Below are positions 6,745 through 7,609 of a stretch of DNA of 7,609 nt, one piece after another. Position numbers and translations under genes: made by a program. Within the stretch, counting starts at the first letter, position 1, and each line of letters starts with the position of its first letter. Below the pieces are notes generated by a model. It saw only the letters and a list, made by a program, of their open reading frames with translations. It was not told the origin of the DNA and ran no database searches. The stretch comes from DTU049 sp033809015 (GTDB taxonomy: Bacteria; Bacteroidota; Bacteroidia; Bacteroidales; DTU049), in the NCBI GenBank assembly GCA_033809015.1, contig JAPXMM010000120.1:1-7609 (forward strand), read 5' to 3'.

Positions 6745-7340
6745 TATTCCCAATTACCATCTGTTATAGGTTCAGTAATAGATCCGAATTTAAGAACACC
6801 CTCAGGATCTACACCATATCTATTTAGATCATAATCTTTCATAAAAGATTTGTAAGGAGCAATAACTTCAATAGTATTAACCCATACGTTTCCTTTATTA
6901 ATCTTATCTACCTTAATAGAAAAAGTATCTTTCGGAGTTCCAGTGATATCGGAATAAGGAATGTATTTTAATTCTTTAGCATTAAAATTAGGAATATTTT
7001 TAAAGAGAGAATCCTTTACAATTTTATAACCTACGGTATCTCTAAAGAAAATAGTATAAGTAGTATCTTTAGGATCAGCAGTTAATTTAATAATAGGTAT
7101 TTTGCCTGATTCAATAAATTCTGCTAAAGAATCCCAATTAGCAGTATAACGATTATTTACTTGGAGATACATTTGTTCAGCGGAACGAATATTTTTTAAT
7201 TTAGTAATTACAGCATCTTGCCTTCTTTTAAATTCATTTTGAAATTTCAAAGGATCTGTAATGCTTCTAAAAATCAATATAGCAAGTACTACAATAACAA
7301 TCCATAGTACAATTTGCACAATTATTTTAGTAGTTTTCAT
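6744..7340 (-). CDS. Conserved Bacteroidota protein with single N-terminal membrane anchor, function unknown
   Basis: The protein has 198 residues. A membrane helix covers about 6-24 (IIVQIVLWIVIVVLAILIF) and there is no cleavage site, so the rest is probably periplasmic. The segment after the helix, DPLKFQNEFKRRQDAVITKLKNIRSAEQMYLQVNNRYTANWDSLAEFI (about 29-76), looks like the helix-plus-loop of pseudopilin-type proteins, but there is no prepilin peptidase motif. The C-terminal half, about 80-198, is rich in beta strands and turns (TYTIFFRDTVGYKI; KINKGNVWVNTIEVIAP). It resembles proteins I recall next to DUF3822-rsmD in this phylum; I know no assigned function. It is first in the operon and ends in a TAATG stop-start overlap with DUF3822. 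The start is ATG 7340, because the alternative TTG at 7361 lies inside the -7 promoter element. Confidence 0.75.
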   Translation of the reverse strand: MKTTKIIVQIVLWIVIVVLAILIFRSITDPLKFQNEFKRRQDAVITKLKNIRSAEQMYLQVNNRYTANWDSLAEFIESGKIPIIKLTADPKDTTYTIFFRDTVGYKIVKDSLFKNIPNFNAKELKYIPYSDITGTPKDTFSIKVDKINKGNVWVNTIEVIAPYKSFMKDYDLNRYGVDPEGVLKFGSITEPITDGNWE

Positions 7341-7358
7341 ATTATAATTGTTTTTTCG

Positions 7359-7366
7359 CAAAATTA
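7359..7366 (-). promoter_or_regulatory. -7 promoter element (TAATTTTG) of the rsmD operon
   Basis: On the minus strand TAATTTTG matches TAnnTTTG and ends 18 bases before the ATG at 7340. No clear -33 TTG is seen; the DNA there is the A7T7 tract. It fixes the first gene's start at 7340. Confidence 0.5.
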
Positions 7367-7383
7367 AAAAAGAAATTAAAAAT

Positions 7384-7397
7384 AAAAAAATTTTTTT
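7384..7397. repeat. A7T7 palindrome beside a purine tract in the divergent promoter region
   Basis: AAAAAAATTTTTTT is a perfect 14-bp palindrome. It is followed at 7398-7423 by a stretch that is purine at 25 of 26 positions. Phased A-tracts bend or stiffen DNA, and this one lies between the two divergent -7 elements, about where upstream activation or nucleoid-protein binding would act. No protein-binding site is recognised. Confidence 0.5.
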
Positions 7398-7461
7398 GAG
7401 TGAGGAGGGGAAAAAAGGGAAAATTGTTTAAATTAGAAATATAATTATTTTTAAAACAATA

Positions 7462-7494
7462 TTGGATAATTAATTAAAAAAATTTATATCTTTG
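7462..7494 (+). promoter_or_regulatory. Promoter (TTG ... TATCTTTG) of the right-edge gene
   Basis: TATCTTTG (7487-7494) matches TAnnTTTG exactly, and TTG at 7462-7464 lies 22 bases upstream, within the spacing reported for Bacteroidota promoters. The ATG follows 19 bases later. It is the most complete promoter in the window. Confidence 0.6.
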
Positions 7495-7513
7495 TAAAAA
7501 AATTATTAAAATT

Positions 7514-7609
7514 ATGAAACAGATAATCGAAGACGTAGACGAGTATATCTCTATGAGTAAGCAAGAGAATTTAGCATTTTTAGATAATCTATACAATTTA
7601 TTGATAGAG
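7514..7609 (+). CDS. N-terminus of an unrecognised protein, cut by right edge
   Basis: ATG at 7514 opens a frame of 32 codons that runs to the window end without a stop. The peptide starts MKQIIEDVDEYISMSKQEN and continues LAFLDNLYNLLIE. It is helical and acidic, with no signal peptide. A well-placed TATCTTTG element upstream supports it as a real gene. The end, FLDNLYNLLIE, resembles FLDNLYQFLNE at residues 22-32 of the transposase at the left edge, but the codons are as AT-rich as those of the host genes. The peptide is too short for a function call. Confidence 0.55.
   Translation, partial: MKQIIEDVDEYISMSKQENLAFLDNLYNLLIE

Noticed and set aside
6745..6753. TTG start giving three extra residues on the DUF3822 protein
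   Set aside because: ATG 6744 forms a classic TAATG junction with the upstream stop codon and needs no rare start codon.
7341..7361. TTG start giving seven extra residues on the membrane-anchored protein
   Set aside because: The TTG overlaps the TAATTTTG -7 element, so it would not be transcribed as a start codon; ATG 7340 is preferred.

Overview
The window looks like very AT-rich Bacteroidota chromosome, possibly Bacteroidales, although the order is only a guess. Four kinds of evidence support this. There is an outer-membrane TonB-dependent receptor (TBDR) paired with a DUF4249 lipoprotein. There is an rsmD cluster containing DUF3822, a family I know only from Bacteroidota. Several genes are preceded by a TAnnTTTG -7 promoter element typical of this phylum. 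Start codons lack Shine-Dalgarno (SD) sequences and sit behind A/T-rich leaders.

Layout, left to right. Positions 1-~916 are the right part of an insertion sequence: a zinc-ribbon transposase of the IS1595 type on the minus strand, running off the left edge, with a perfect 40-bp palindrome between its start codon and the presumed IS end. This segment is visibly richer in G+C than the rest (20, 24 and 21 G+C of 60 on three lines counted by hand, against 15 and 8 of 60 on two host lines), so it looks like a recent arrival. Next comes a short FtsB/DivIC-type cell-division protein (1048-1371, +), then a 378-bp gene-free stretch with a probable terminator hairpin and a promoter element. A two-gene operon follows: a TonB-dependent receptor (1750-4104, +) and a DUF4249 surface lipoprotein (4111-4980, +), which probably act together in uptake of an unknown substrate.

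The second half is transcribed leftwards. A membrane-anchored protein of unknown function (7340-6744), a DUF3822 protein (6744-5995) and the 16S rRNA methyltransferase RsmD (6007-5477) form a tight operon with overlapping ends. A UmuD-like self-cleaving SOS protein (5432-4983) follows 44 bp downstream, without a umuC partner, and ends 2 bp from the convergent DUF4249 gene. A divergent intergenic region with an A7T7 palindrome separates this operon from a plus-strand gene (7514 onward) cut by the right edge.

I see no CRISPR array, RNA gene, phage module or recognisable new defence system. The most notable points are the SD/anti-SD palindrome inside the IS, the orphan UmuD with an inverted repeat at its promoter, the receptor-DUF4249 pair of unknown substrate, and the resemblance of the right-edge N-terminus to that of the transposase.
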